64,000 nt of DNA from UBA1563 sp037440065 (GTDB lineage Bacteria; Bacteroidota; Ignavibacteria; Ignavibacteriales; Ignavibacteriaceae), in assembly GCA_037440065.1 (NCBI GenBank), contig JBBIUV010000017.1, positions 372,001 to 436,000 on the forward strand, written 5' to 3'. Shown here one piece after another: positions 55,501 through 63,977 of this stretch (position 1 is its first letter; every line of letters begins with the position of its first letter). A program made the translations under genes and the position numbers. The notes beneath the pieces are model-generated. The model was not told where the DNA came from, made no database searches, and was given only the letters and a program-made list of their open reading frames with translations.

Positions 55501-56164
55501 CTTCACGAACCCAGAGATCCATGATTCCACCTTCGTTAACCAAATCATCATTTACCGATTGAATAAAACATGCATGTGGTTGAGGATGTGTATATGCATC
55601 TTCTGATTTTGTTAATTGTCCTGTTTTATAATCAACATAATAATGTCCTTGTGAGGGGCCTGTAATTCCATATGCCCAATGTAAACCGGTGTTAAACCAT
55701 TGCGGACTGTTTGGCGCAGCCATTTGGTTCTCGAGCATATAAACAATTTCGTTGTAAAAATTTAAAGCGTCTTCTTCTGAATCGAAATAATTTCCCTTCC
55801 ATCCCCAGTAAGTCCAGCAACCTGCCAAACGATGAAAAACTTGTTTTGCATCTTTTTCAGATACGAAGCGTTCTTGTTCTGATAACTTGGCTAATTTGTC
55901 AACGTCTGGCTCAGAGGCTTGCAACCATTCCGGAACACCCTCTTCCGAAATTCGTTTTGTAAATTTTGGGATACCTGCTTTGCGAAAATATTTTTGTGCG
56001 ATAACATCGGCGGCTACTTGCGACCAGCCTGATGGAATTAATATATCTTCCATCTTAAACACTGTTGAGCCGTCTGGATTTTTTATTTCCGAAATTCTTT
56101 TTTCATAGGAAACGGAAGAAGTTTGATCTTTATTCGATTCAGTAAAGAAACGTTTTACCTTCAT
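52577..56164 (-). CDS. nrdJ: Vitamin B12-dependent (class II) ribonucleotide reductase
   Basis: Adenosylcobalamin-dependent enzyme that reduces ribonucleotides to deoxyribonucleotides with or without oxygen. Characteristic segments are MAAPNSPQWFNTGLHWAYG, RLFKYGSGTGSNFSDIRG with GGGRSSGLMSFL, ASNPCSEYMFLDDTACNLAS (active-site region) and VIAPTGTIGLVMDCDTTGVE. The C-terminus has the two cysteine pairs of the NrdJ zinc ribbon (GDVCLECQSM, CLKCMTCGATSGCS). Length of 1,195 residues is normal for the long class II form. A strong site (AGAGGAG) precedes ATG 56164. It is a stand-alone gene; no cobalamin riboswitch was recognisable upstream. Confidence 0.96.
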   Translation of the reverse strand: MKVKRFFTESNKDQTSSVSYEKRISEIKNPDGSTVFKMEDILIPSGWSQVAADVIAQKYFRKAGIPKFTKRISEEGVPEWLQASEPDVDKLAKLSEQERFVSEKDAKQVFHRLAGCWTYWGWKGNYFDSEEDALNFYNEIVYMLENQMAAPNSPQWFNTGLHWAYGITGPSQGHYYVDYKTGQLTKSEDAYTHPQPHACFIQSVNDDLVNEGGIMDLWVREARLFKYGSGTGSNFSDIRGDGERLSGGGRSSGLMSFLRIGDRSAGAIKSGGTTRRAAKMVCLDLDHPDILEFINWKVVEEQKVASLVAGSKALNLHLNAIIKACYDEHPENDRFNKKLNMKLQRAVIDARKAHIPNNYIDRVIHLAKLGFKSIEFPVYDVDWNSDAYATVAGQNSNNSIRINNDFMEAVLRDGEWHLYGRNEKKLAKNEARKPKPFKTYKARELWDDIAYAAWASADPGVQFHTTINEWHTCPNSGEIRASNPCSEYMFLDDTACNLASLNLVKFYDTKKHKFNIPAFRHGSRLWTIVLEISVLMAQFPSKNIAQLSYDFRTLGLGYANLGSLLMLQGIPYDSNEGFNICGSITAIMHMTSYATSAEMAKELGTFSQFDANREAMLRVIKNHRRAAYNAAKNEYEKISITPTGIDPIFSPTDLLKAAREDADKALELGEKYGFRNAQVTVIAPTGTIGLVMDCDTTGVEPDFALVKFKKLAGGGYFKIINSSIPPALERLGYNASQIDEIIKYAVGHGTLVAGPYINHESLKAKGFTEEALTKIEEMLPSVFEISFAFNKYTLGAEFIINKLGIAEDLVNSYDFDLLKSLGFSKQEIASANDYVCGTMTIEGAPFLKFEHYPVFDCANKCGKKGTRFIRPIAHIKMMSSAQPFISGAISKTINFPNQASIEDIKDAYMQSWKAGCKANALYRDGSKLSQPLNSVSDEDLEAILEEKESNDIVKVAERIIHRYIAKRRRLPDRRSGYTQKAKINGQSVYIRTGEYDNGQLGEIFIDMHREGATVRSLLNVFAISISLGLQHGVPLEEFVDAFVFTRFDPSGIVTGNSKIKFSTSVIDYIFRELAVTYLSRHDLAHVDPTDQSPAIPKNIVKKLEPEFESEELISERVIELDKSEVPSYSYNLTTTKTKVFQKPGTSPSNSLKNKVQEAIEKGYTGDVCLECQSMTMVRNGTCLKCMTCGATSGCS

Positions 56165-56452
56165 ACAACTCCTCTTTTAGATTTAAAATATCTGGTATAA
56201 GTAATTTTCATTTTTTCGCGGTTTTTATTGGATTTTTTTTGTGTGAAACTCTGACACCAAACTAAAAATATTTTTTTTATGTGCAAAGCAAAAATTCGTT
56301 TTAAAAAATATTTTTTTTTCTTCTTGCTTTTTAAATGAATTTCACTTTCACTTTATTCACCGATGGTTTTCTGCATTTCGCCGATTTTTTCTTATCAACC
56401 TAACAGAAATGAATTAAGTTTAGTTCAACAATAATAATAAATGAGGAAAAAA

Positions 56453-57193
56453 ATGGTACAGAATAATCAATCGGGAGGCAGAATTTTTATCGGGGCGATC
56501 TTAATTGTATGCGGCGCGTTGTTTTTATTGAAGAATTTCAATTTCATTGATCTTAACATCGCCGATTTCCTGTTTTCCTTCCCATCCGTATTTATTTTTG
56601 TGGGAATCATCAGTTTTTTAAATTCTTCTCAAAAGTGGTTTGGAATAGTGTTAATAGCGGTTGGAAGCTCTATGCATATTTCACACTATTATGATATTGA
56701 TTTCGGCGCATTCATTTTTCCGCTCATTCTCATCGGTTTGGGATTTATGATCTTGGTTAAGCACAACAAACATTCAAAAGGCTCAATAGCGCAAGAAATT
56801 CATGAAATTCACGAACGTCATCAAATGGGTTCGGCGGAGGAAGTTCGTGAGGACAGATTGGAAGTAATCTCTATTTTTTCCGGGAGTGAGAAGTATTTTA
56901 TTTCCGATAATTTCAAGGGTGGAAACGTTACTTCAATTTTTGGAGGAAATGAAATTTATCTTACAGATTGTAAGTTAGCCGAAGGTGAAAATATTATTGA
57001 AGTAGTTGCTATTTTTGGAGGCACCACCATCTATGTTCCGAAAGAATGGAATGTTATAGTAGATGTTTTTCCAATTTTTGGCGGATTTGCAACAAAAGGA
57101 AAACGGAACCCAATATCGGTTATTGAAAAAGATAGAGTTTTAAGAATCAAGGGAATTGTTGTTTTCGGCGGCGGCGAGATAAAGTTGGTTTAA
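56453..57193 (+). CDS. LiaF-like membrane protein
   Basis: A protein of about 246 residues with four hydrophobic segments in the first 110 (RIFIGAILIVCGALFLLKNF; DFLFSFPSVFIFVGIISFL; WFGIVLIAVGSSM; FIFPLILIGLGFMILV). A short His/Glu-rich linker leads to a C-terminal beta-solenoid with repeated IFGG motifs (ISIFSGS, SIFGGNE, AIFGGTT, PIFGGF, VVFGGGE). This is the LiaF/cell-wall-active antibiotic response fold. ATG 56453 follows GAGGAAAAA; the ATG at 56441 would sit inside this site. It is directly followed by a LytS kinase and LytTR regulator, so it probably senses or modulates envelope stress. Confidence 0.82.
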   Translation: MVQNNQSGGRIFIGAILIVCGALFLLKNFNFIDLNIADFLFSFPSVFIFVGIISFLNSSQKWFGIVLIAVGSSMHISHYYDIDFGAFIFPLILIGLGFMILVKHNKHSKGSIAQEIHEIHERHQMGSAEEVREDRLEVISIFSGSEKYFISDNFKGGNVTSIFGGNEIYLTDCKLAEGENIIEVVAIFGGTTIYVPKEWNVIVDVFPIFGGFATKGKRNPISVIEKDRVLRIKGIVVFGGGEIKLV

Positions 57194-57196
57194 TAA

Positions 57197-58240
57197 ATGA
57201 AAAAGAAATTTTTTGGCAGTTTAGCTCTTTGGTGCTTCGCTTATGTTGTTACGCTGCTAATTTTTTACAGGGGGTTTGGTCTAAGTGATAGTTGGAGCGT
57301 GATTGATTCTCTTGTCTCGGTTGCAATCTACGCAGCTTTTACACTCAGTTTCAAATTCCAGGCTCGGTTTATAGAATTTAAAAGAAATAATCTGCCCGGA
57401 TTTCTTGTAACACATTTTATAGCGGCTTTGCTCGTTTCCGGACTATGGATAAGCATTATTAAAATTATTTTGTTTTGGTTGATCCCGAATAATTCTTACC
57501 AGACATTTTTTAACGAATCAATCGTAATTCGGCTTGTTATCGGAATGACAATTTACTTTCTGATCACTGCGTTCAACTATCTTTTTATGTATTACGACAA
57601 TTATAAAGAGAAAGTTGAAAACGAAGCAACGCTGAAAAATCTAATAACGGAAACCGAACTGAAAAATTTGAAATTTCAGATAAATCCCCATTTCATTTTT
57701 AATTCGCTGAACTCAATTGCAGCGTTAACGCACATCTCTTCTGAAAAAGCTGCAAGTATGACAATAAAACTTGCCGATTTTATGCGCTCAACCCTGACGA
57801 ACACAAAACCCTTCTCTCTTCTGGAGGATGAATTAAAAAACTGCCGGATGTATGTGGATATTGAAAAAATAAGATTTGGTGATAAATTTACATTTGAAGA
57901 AAAAATTGATGACCAGCTTTTAAAAGAAGAAATTCCTTCAATGATCTTGCAACCCCTTTTTGAGAATGCGATCAAATATGGAGTTTACGAGGCAATAGAA
58001 AATGTTCACATTAAGTTCATCGTGGAAAAAATTCCGGAGTATCTTAAAATTACCGTAGAAAATAATTTTGAGTCCGGCGGCGAAAAACATAAAGGTGAAG
58101 GAATCGGTTTGACCAATATCAGCAAGAGGCTGCAGATTATCTATCAGCAAGAAAATTTGATCAAGATTGAAAAAGAAAAAAATATTTTTAGAGTTCTTCT
58201 CTTTTTCCCACTAAAAGAAAATGTTAAAAATGAATCCTAA
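57197..58240 (+). CDS. LytS-type sensor histidine kinase
   Basis: A 347-residue membrane kinase of the His_kinase (YpdA/LytS) type. Four hydrophobic segments occupy about residues 10-130. The phosphoacceptor region reads LKFQINPHFIFNSLNSIAAL, and DFMRSTLT and LQPLFENAIKYGV (N box) follow. The ATP-binding domain ends in GEGIGLTNISKRLQIIY. It starts three bases after the LiaF-like gene and overlaps the regulator by 20 bases, forming one signalling operon. The probable signal is a cell envelope condition relayed by the LiaF-like protein (inference). Confidence 0.93.
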   Translation: MKKKFFGSLALWCFAYVVTLLIFYRGFGLSDSWSVIDSLVSVAIYAAFTLSFKFQARFIEFKRNNLPGFLVTHFIAALLVSGLWISIIKIILFWLIPNNSYQTFFNESIVIRLVIGMTIYFLITAFNYLFMYYDNYKEKVENEATLKNLITETELKNLKFQINPHFIFNSLNSIAALTHISSEKAASMTIKLADFMRSTLTNTKPFSLLEDELKNCRMYVDIEKIRFGDKFTFEEKIDDQLLKEEIPSMILQPLFENAIKYGVYEAIENVHIKFIVEKIPEYLKITVENNFESGGEKHKGEGIGLTNISKRLQIIYQQENLIKIEKEKNIFRVLLFFPLKENVKNES

Positions 58241-58979
58241 ATACCGGGTGATGCTTATTGATGACGAAACATTGGCTCGTCAACTCGTTCGAAAATATCT
58301 TGAAGAATTTTCTGAGATCGAAGTGATCGCCGAATGTGAAAATGGTTTTGAGGGAATAAAAGTGATTCAAGAGAAAAAGCCTGACTTTATTTTCCTCGAT
58401 ATTCAAATGCCGAAACTCAGCGGATTTGAAATGCTCGAACTTCTTGATAATCCGCCGGAAATTATTTTTACTACCGCGTATGATCAATATGCCATCAAAG
58501 CATTTGAGTTGAATGCGGTTGATTATCTATTAAAACCTTTTTCAGTTGAACGCTTTAGAGTTGCGGTAACAAAAATCCTAGACAAATTAGCCGATGAAAA
58601 AAAGCGGGACGTTTCCTACAACGTTCTCCTCTCATCAAAAAACAGCCAGGAGAAACTTGATAAAATTTTAATTAAAGATGGTTCAAAAATTCATGTAATC
58701 CCTATAAATGAAGTTGATATAATTGAAGCGCAGGACGATTATGTTTACGTTCACACGAATTCTTCAAAATATCTTAAACAAAAAACGATGAAGTACTTTG
58801 AAGAACATCTGGATCAAACAGATTTTATAAGGATACACCGCTCATTCATTGTTGCTTCAAACACAATTAAGCAAATTGATCTCCTGGAAAAAGAATCCTA
58901 TCAAGTGACCCTTCACAACGGTAAAAAACTTCCCGTAAGTAAAACCGGCTATCAAAAATTAAAAGAGCTCTTCAAGTAA
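58221..58979 (+). CDS. LytTR-family response regulator
   Basis: A 252-residue regulator. The receiver domain has VMLIDDE, the phosphoacceptor Asp in DFIFLDIQMPKLSG, TTAYDQYAIKAFE and the Lys of VDYLLKPFSVERF. The C-terminal LytTR DNA-binding domain (DEVDIIEAQDDYVYVHT-like NEVDIIEAQDDYVYVHT, then FIRIHRSFIVASNTIKQI and LPVSKTGYQKLKELF) follows. It overlaps the kinase gene, with ATG at 58221 or 58230 equally possible. It is the cognate partner of the LytS kinase. Confidence 0.94.
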   Translation: MLKMNPKYRVMLIDDETLARQLVRKYLEEFSEIEVIAECENGFEGIKVIQEKKPDFIFLDIQMPKLSGFEMLELLDNPPEIIFTTAYDQYAIKAFELNAVDYLLKPFSVERFRVAVTKILDKLADEKKRDVSYNVLLSSKNSQEKLDKILIKDGSKIHVIPINEVDIIEAQDDYVYVHTNSSKYLKQKTMKYFEEHLDQTDFIRIHRSFIVASNTIKQIDLLEKESYQVTLHNGKKLPVSKTGYQKLKELFK

Positions 58980-59038
58980 TTTCAGATTGAAACTCTTTTC
59001 ACTTCTTTCTATATTTACATCAACTTTTTGAGGAAACA

Positions 59039-60589
59039 ATGCAGTTGGAAAAAGATCTTCAGTCAATTCAGGAAGCGCGTGAATTAGCCCGCAAAGCAAA
59101 AGAAGCACAGCTTGAATTTAAGAATTATAGTCAAGAGCAAGTTGATAAAATAGTTAAAGCAATGGCTGACGCGGGATATCAAAACGCCGAACGGCTTGCG
59201 AAGATGGCTTGCGATGAAAGCGGCTTCGGTAAATACGAAGACAAAGTAACTAAAAATCGTTTCGGCACAAAGAATGTGTATGAATCGATTAAAGATCTAA
59301 AAACGGTTGGAGTAATTGAAAGTCTTCATAAAGGAAAAGTTTTAAAAATCGCCGAACCGATGGGAGTTGTTGCGGCGCTCATTCCTTCTACAAATCCAAC
59401 ATCAACAGCAATGTTTAAAGCGATAATTTCTTTGAAGTGCAGAAACGGAATTGTCGCAAGTCCTCATCCGCGAACAAAAAATTGTACCGCCGAAGCGCTA
59501 AAGATTCTTTCAGACGCGGCTGATAAAGCAGGCGCGCCGAAAGGATTGATCCAATGTTTATCTGCTCCAACGCTTGAAGGAACGGACGCATTGATGCACG
59601 ATAAAAACGTTGCGGTTATCCTTGCTACGGGAAGTAGTCCGATGGTAAAAGCCGCTTACAGTTCCGGCACACCGGCATACGGTGTTGGTTCGGGAAACGT
59701 TCCGGCGTTTATTGAACGAACCGCGAATTACAAAAAAGCCGTTGCCGATATTGTTTACGGAACTACATTTGATAATGGAACACTCTGCTCATCCGAGCAG
59801 GCGATGATTGTTGACAGACCATTAAAGGATAAAGTTGTTGAAGAAGCGAGAAGGCAAGGATGCTATTTTGTAAATGAAGAAGAAAAAATAAAACTCGGTA
59901 AAGCAATTTTAAAAGATGGAAGAATTAATCCCGAGATAGTTGGAAAACCGGCGCCGTGGATTGCAAATTACGCAGGCTTTACGGTTCCCGATTCGATTAA
60001 AGTTTTAGTTGCGGAGTGCACTACTGTAGGAAAACAAGAACCGCTCTCATACGAAAAACTTTCCCCGATCTTAGCATTTTATACCGTTGACGGCTGGCTT
60101 GAAGGCTGCCATAAATGTATTGAGCTGCTCACCTTCGGCGGAGTTGGACACACAATGTCAATCCACAGCAATGATAACGAAATTATTATGAAGTTTGCGC
60201 TCGAGAAACCGGCATTTAGAATTTTAGCAAACACGGTAGCTTCGCTTGGTGCGGTTGGTTTTACTACTTCCCTCCTTCCCTCTTTAACACTTGGACCGGG
60301 AACCTGGGGCGGATCGATCATTTCGGAAAATGTTTCCGCGAAACATCTGATGAACATAAAATATCTTGCATTTGAAACTAATCCAATTAACAGCGGAAAA
60401 ACTTCATCTTCTTTTACACAACAAGGGGGAAGTTTTATTAAAGAGATAGAAGACCGTTTAAGAGCGCGTGCCGGTAATCCTGGTGTAAACCAAAATTACA
60501 ACACAGAAAAGAAGAACAAACAAACAGAATACGGCGCAGGCATTAGCGAAGAAGAGATAATGAAGATTATTAAAGAGTTTAAAGTGTAG
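59039..60589 (+). CDS. CoA-acylating aldehyde dehydrogenase (EutE/AdhE N-terminal type)
   Basis: NAD-dependent enzyme that interconverts a short-chain aldehyde and its acyl-CoA. Residues 60-150 match the AdhE/EutE type (IAEPMGVVAALIPSTNPTST, MFKAIISLKCRNGIVASPHP). The nucleophile is C250 in DNGTLCSSEQA, and GVGHTMSIHSND and TLGPGTWGGSIISENVSAKH follow. At 516 residues it is longer than free EutE. The last 60 residues form a polar linker and a short amphipathic helix (GISEEEIMKIIKEFKV) that resembles an encapsulation peptide for a bacterial microcompartment (inference). No shell-protein gene lies in the window. Confidence 0.88.
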   Translation: MQLEKDLQSIQEARELARKAKEAQLEFKNYSQEQVDKIVKAMADAGYQNAERLAKMACDESGFGKYEDKVTKNRFGTKNVYESIKDLKTVGVIESLHKGKVLKIAEPMGVVAALIPSTNPTSTAMFKAIISLKCRNGIVASPHPRTKNCTAEALKILSDAADKAGAPKGLIQCLSAPTLEGTDALMHDKNVAVILATGSSPMVKAAYSSGTPAYGVGSGNVPAFIERTANYKKAVADIVYGTTFDNGTLCSSEQAMIVDRPLKDKVVEEARRQGCYFVNEEEKIKLGKAILKDGRINPEIVGKPAPWIANYAGFTVPDSIKVLVAECTTVGKQEPLSYEKLSPILAFYTVDGWLEGCHKCIELLTFGGVGHTMSIHSNDNEIIMKFALEKPAFRILANTVASLGAVGFTTSLLPSLTLGPGTWGGSIISENVSAKHLMNIKYLAFETNPINSGKTSSSFTQQGGSFIKEIEDRLRARAGNPGVNQNYNTEKKNKQTEYGAGISEEEIMKIIKEFKV

Positions 60590-60636
60590 ACTTACTCATT
60601 ACGAATTATTAAATATTTATTAAAGAGGTTTGGGGA

Positions 60637-61527
60637 ATGATTTTCTTAAAGATCAGAATAATTATTTTATTTTTTTTCGTCGCAAAAACTGTTCTGGGAC
60701 AAACTGTAATTTTAAGCGGAAGGGTAACAGATAGAAATGGGAATCCATTCTCAAGTACGCAAATCAAAACAGGACAAAACAGCAGAGATTCCGTAATAAT
60801 AAAAGCAGACAAAAACGGCTATTTTGTAACAGAATTGCAATCAGACGAACCACGTAATATTATCGTTAAGGCTGAAAACAAATATGCGATTATGATCCCA
60901 TTGCTAATGGGTGAGGAGGATTCGATCTCCATTCAAATCATTCTTGATAGCACAAATCATTCATCATATCTCTTTACAAATCCGAATTCAAGAATGGCAA
61001 AATATGCCCAGTTGCATCCCTATTTATCAAGTATGTATGATGAGTTCTCGACATCTTTACAAAAAAAAATAGAGAATGGAGACGATACAAAAGCTTTTTT
61101 TAGCGAATGGATGGACTCAGCCGCTTATTTAAAAAGGATGGTAAAACTAGACGAAGATCCGGTGATTAAGGGAGAGTATTTACTGAGATATTACCGATTA
61201 AGTTCACTACTTGAGACGGCGTTTGATACTTCTTTTTATAAAAGTAAGGTTCTATCAATTCCGTTGAACTCCCCACTATGGTTCTTTAATAATTATGAAA
61301 CATATGAACAAAGCTATGTCCATCCGAGTGGAAAAGTTTTCGTTGATAGTTTAAAAATGTATCATCCAAGTCGTGAATTAAGAGCTTTCCTTTTTTTGAG
61401 TCAGCAATTTCAGCACAATATAAAATGGATGAGAATGAACTCCTTAAAAACTATGAGATTCTCAAAGAAGAATACAGCGACATTTGGTGGTCAAAAATTG
61501 CCGACAGATTTATGTTTGCCAAATTAA
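60637..61527 (+). CDS. N-terminal part of a frameshifted TlpA-like thioredoxin-family protein
   Basis: Signal peptide (residues 1-21, FFFVAKTVLGQ) followed by a carboxypeptidase-regulatory-like beta domain (LSGRVTDRNGNPFSSTQIKT) and an alpha-helical region, the usual front of FCB TlpA-like thiol-disulfide proteins. The thioredoxin domain is missing in this frame. It is found in another frame starting at 61425 and overlapping by about 100 bases. The last 40 residues of this frame read as out-of-frame sequence. Bases 61391-61397 are a T7 run; one additional T would join the two frames into one protein of about 440 residues. Confidence 0.7.
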   Translation: MIFLKIRIIILFFFVAKTVLGQTVILSGRVTDRNGNPFSSTQIKTGQNSRDSVIIKADKNGYFVTELQSDEPRNIIVKAENKYAIMIPLLMGEEDSISIQIILDSTNHSSYLFTNPNSRMAKYAQLHPYLSSMYDEFSTSLQKKIENGDDTKAFFSEWMDSAAYLKRMVKLDEDPVIKGEYLLRYYRLSSLLETAFDTSFYKSKVLSIPLNSPLWFFNNYETYEQSYVHPSGKVFVDSLKMYHPSRELRAFLFLSQQFQHNIKWMRMNSLKTMRFSKKNTATFGGQKLPTDLCLPN

Positions 61528-61967
61528 AAGTTAAACGAGGTGCACAACTTCCTGACTTTTTGTTCCACGATATAGAAGACCCCGCAATCATATATTCTAA
61601 ATCATCCCTACAAGGGACAATTTATCTTCTTGATTTTTGGGCTACCTGGTGTCTTCCTTGTGTTGGTGAAATTCCATATTTGAAGAAAGCATATGATGAA
61701 TATCATTCAAAAGGATTTCAAATTATTAGTATTTCATCTGATTTGTTAAAATCAGATGTTATTAAGTTTAAGGAACAAAAATATTCTATGCCATGGAAGC
61801 ATGTTTGGTTATCACCAGATGAACTCAAATTAGTTCAAAATAAATTTGAGATAAGTGGAATTCCAAAACCAATTCTTGTGGACCGTGAAGGAAATATCAT
61901 TGGTATTAAATCAGAAGTGCGAGGTGAAGAATTGGAGAGGGTACTTAGCATGATATATAAACAATAA
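61425..61967 (+). CDS. C-terminal thioredoxin domain of the same TlpA-like protein, in a shifted frame
   Basis: Reads DENELLKNYEILKEEY, then QLPDFLFHDIEDPAI and the thioredoxin fold with redox motif WATWCLPCVGEIPYL (CxxC), followed by GFQIISISSD and a cis-Pro segment SGIPKPILVDREGNII. The domain is intact but has no signal peptide and no ribosome binding site before ATG 61425. It most likely belongs to the preceding gene, broken by a one-base deletion in the T7 run. The frame is open back only to a TGA at 61374. The protein would act on periplasmic disulfides. It may be a pseudogene or a sequence error. Confidence 0.75.
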   Translation: MDENELLKNYEILKEEYSDIWWSKIADRFMFAKLKVKRGAQLPDFLFHDIEDPAIIYSKSSLQGTIYLLDFWATWCLPCVGEIPYLKKAYDEYHSKGFQIISISSDLLKSDVIKFKEQKYSMPWKHVWLSPDELKLVQNKFEISGIPKPILVDREGNIIGIKSEVRGEELERVLSMIYKQ

Positions 61968-62092
61968 CCGATCTCTTATACTCAATTATTAAAATGATTA
62001 AGTATAATTCCCTTAACAGGAAATCTGATATCGAGGAAGTACGAATTCTCATTAACAAATTATAAAACTTGATGTAACGAGCTAAGCTTGCT

Positions 62093-63562
62093 TCACCCCA
62101 TCTCAAAAAACCCTTCCACTTTCCTCTTCAACTCATCTGTTGCATTTTTATGGAAGAACTCGTTTTGCTCAACGTAATATTCGTAGTCGCTGCTCCAGGT
62201 GGAAATGTTTTCTGTTACTTCTTTTATTGCATTCGTAATAAAATAAATTTCTTCATTCGTCATTGTAGGATGCAACGATAAACGCACCCAGCCCGGTTTT
62301 TCCGAAAGATCACCATGTGAGATTTGGTCTGTGATCTGCTGCGATTGCACCGGACAAACATGGAGGAGATAATGTCCGTACGTTCCCGCGCAGGAACATC
62401 CGCCGCGGACTTGAATTCCATACCGGTCATTCAAAAGTTTTACAATTAAGTTGTAATGAATTCCATCAACATAAAAAGATATCGCGCCAAGCCGGTGATC
62501 TATATTTTCGGCAAGTAAATGAAGAGAGTGGATTTTTTTCAATTCCGAAAAAACAATTTTTACAAGTTCCTCTTCCCTTCTTAAAATATTTTCAACTCCC
62601 ATTTCCTCTTTCAACTTTATTGCAAGCGCAGCGCGAATAGTTTGCAGAAACGGAGGCGTTCCGCCGTCTTCGCGAAGTTCAATACTTGAAACAAATTTAT
62701 GTTGTCCCCAGGGATTTGTCCAGTCAACTGTTCCGCCGCCGGGATCATCAGGAATTTTATTCTTATATAATTTAGAATTGAAGATCAGAATTCCAGCAGT
62801 TCCGGGTCCGCCTAAAAATTTATGCGGTGAAAAGAAAATCGCATCAAGTTTTTCTTCTTCGTTTTCAGGATGCATATCGATTGATACATACGGTGCGGCA
62901 CACGCAAAATCGACAAAACAAAAACCGCCGTAGCGATGCATCAGTTTTGCAAGTTGATGATACGGCGTTTGAACTCCTGTTACATTCGAAGCCGCAGTAA
63001 AGGAACCAATGATCAACTTTCTTTCTTTATAAATTTCAAGCATGTCTTCAAGATTTTCCAGATCAACAAGTCCCTCTTCGTTTGGAGGAAGAATTACAAC
63101 GTCGGCAATAGTCTCCAGCCAGGAGGTTTGATTTGAATGATGTTCCATATGAGTGACAAAAACCACCGGTTTTAATTCTTCTGGAAGCGTAAAAAAATCT
63201 TTTAGCTGTTCCGAAACGCGCAAACCGAGAATGCGTTGAAATTTATTTATCACTCCCGTCATTCCCGAACCGGCACAGAGAATAATATCATCTTTATTCG
63301 CGTTAACATGCTGTTTAATAATATCTTTTGCGTGATGATAAGCGGTTGTCATCGCTGTACCGGTTTCGCTTGCTTCGGAATGAGTATTGCCGACAAGTGG
63401 TCCAAACTGATTTGCAATTTTATCTTCGATCGGTTTGTACAACCTGCCGCTGGCAATCCAATCGGCATATAACAATTTTTTTTCGCCGTAAGGGGTTAAA
63501 AATGTTTGATTACTTCCGATAGTATTAAGATGAAAGGGTAAAAAATATTTTTCTAAATCCAT
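62093..63562 (-). CDS. Class V aminotransferase, cysteine desulfurase-like
   Basis: PLP enzyme of 489 residues in the fold type I class V group. Visible are YADWIASGRLYKPIEDKI, GNTHSEASETG, THMEHHSNQTSW, GSFTAASNVTGVQTPYH (close to the SufS pattern), CFVDFACAAPY and the PLP lysine in IFFSPHKFLGGPG. A cysteine-rich segment RGGCSCAGTYGHYLLHVCP lies near residue 390. It differs from classical SufS/IscS by its larger size, so desulfurase, lyase or epimerase activity are all possible. AAAGG precedes ATG 63562. Stand-alone gene. Confidence 0.82.
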   Translation of the reverse strand: MDLEKYFLPFHLNTIGSNQTFLTPYGEKKLLYADWIASGRLYKPIEDKIANQFGPLVGNTHSEASETGTAMTTAYHHAKDIIKQHVNANKDDIILCAGSGMTGVINKFQRILGLRVSEQLKDFFTLPEELKPVVFVTHMEHHSNQTSWLETIADVVILPPNEEGLVDLENLEDMLEIYKERKLIIGSFTAASNVTGVQTPYHQLAKLMHRYGGFCFVDFACAAPYVSIDMHPENEEEKLDAIFFSPHKFLGGPGTAGILIFNSKLYKNKIPDDPGGGTVDWTNPWGQHKFVSSIELREDGGTPPFLQTIRAALAIKLKEEMGVENILRREEELVKIVFSELKKIHSLHLLAENIDHRLGAISFYVDGIHYNLIVKLLNDRYGIQVRGGCSCAGTYGHYLLHVCPVQSQQITDQISHGDLSEKPGWVRLSLHPTMTNEEIYFITNAIKEVTENISTWSSDYEYYVEQNEFFHKNATDELKRKVEGFFEMG

Positions 63563-63740
63563 GAAACCTTTTTTACTTTTTTATTGTTTAAATCATTGCA
63601 AGTAAAATATCAGAATTCTACCTGAAGACAAAATCATTTTTACTTCACAACAGTCCTTGTAAACATGCTCATTGTGATATAGTTGGCAATTGGAACCGGT
63701 TCAACGAGTTATATTGCAGCAGAAAATTAAGAAAGAAAAC

Positions 63741-63917
63741 ATGAACAAATTTCATAAATGGAAAATTTCAGACGGTGATTACATCCGAAAGGAAGAAGAT
63801 ATTCTCATCGCCAGCCCGGTAAGTTTTAAAAAACGATTAAAAAGATGGTCGCTTAGCATTCTTTGGAAAGTTACCATTATCAGTTTGTTAGCATTTCTTT
63901 TCTTAAAGATCATTTAG
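63741..63917 (+). CDS. Small membrane protein of unknown function
   Basis: A 58-residue protein with a charged N-terminus (MNKFHKWKISDGDYIRKEED) and one C-terminal membrane helix (ILWKVTIISLLAFLFLKII). ATG 63741 is preferred; an in-frame upstream start at 63690 would add 17 residues with no membrane or signal character. The site AAGAAAG before the start is weak. Function unknown; it resembles single-helix accessory proteins only in shape. Confidence 0.5.
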   Translation: MNKFHKWKISDGDYIRKEEDILIASPVSFKKRLKRWSLSILWKVTIISLLAFLFLKII

Positions 63918-63977
63918 TCAAGTCTCTACTTTCATTCCTACCAACTTTTTTCCTATTTTTCGCATAAACAAAATTGT

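Noticed and set aside
56165..56452. Upstream region of nrdJ as a cobalamin riboswitch or NrdR box site
   Set aside because: The gap is short and A+T-rich; I could not see a B12-box or the NrdR palindrome.
61420..61426. Programmed -1 frameshift site at the TlpA overlap
   Set aside because: The local bases do not form an XXXYYYZ heptamer and no downstream stem was evident; a homopolymer indel at 61391-61397 explains it more simply.
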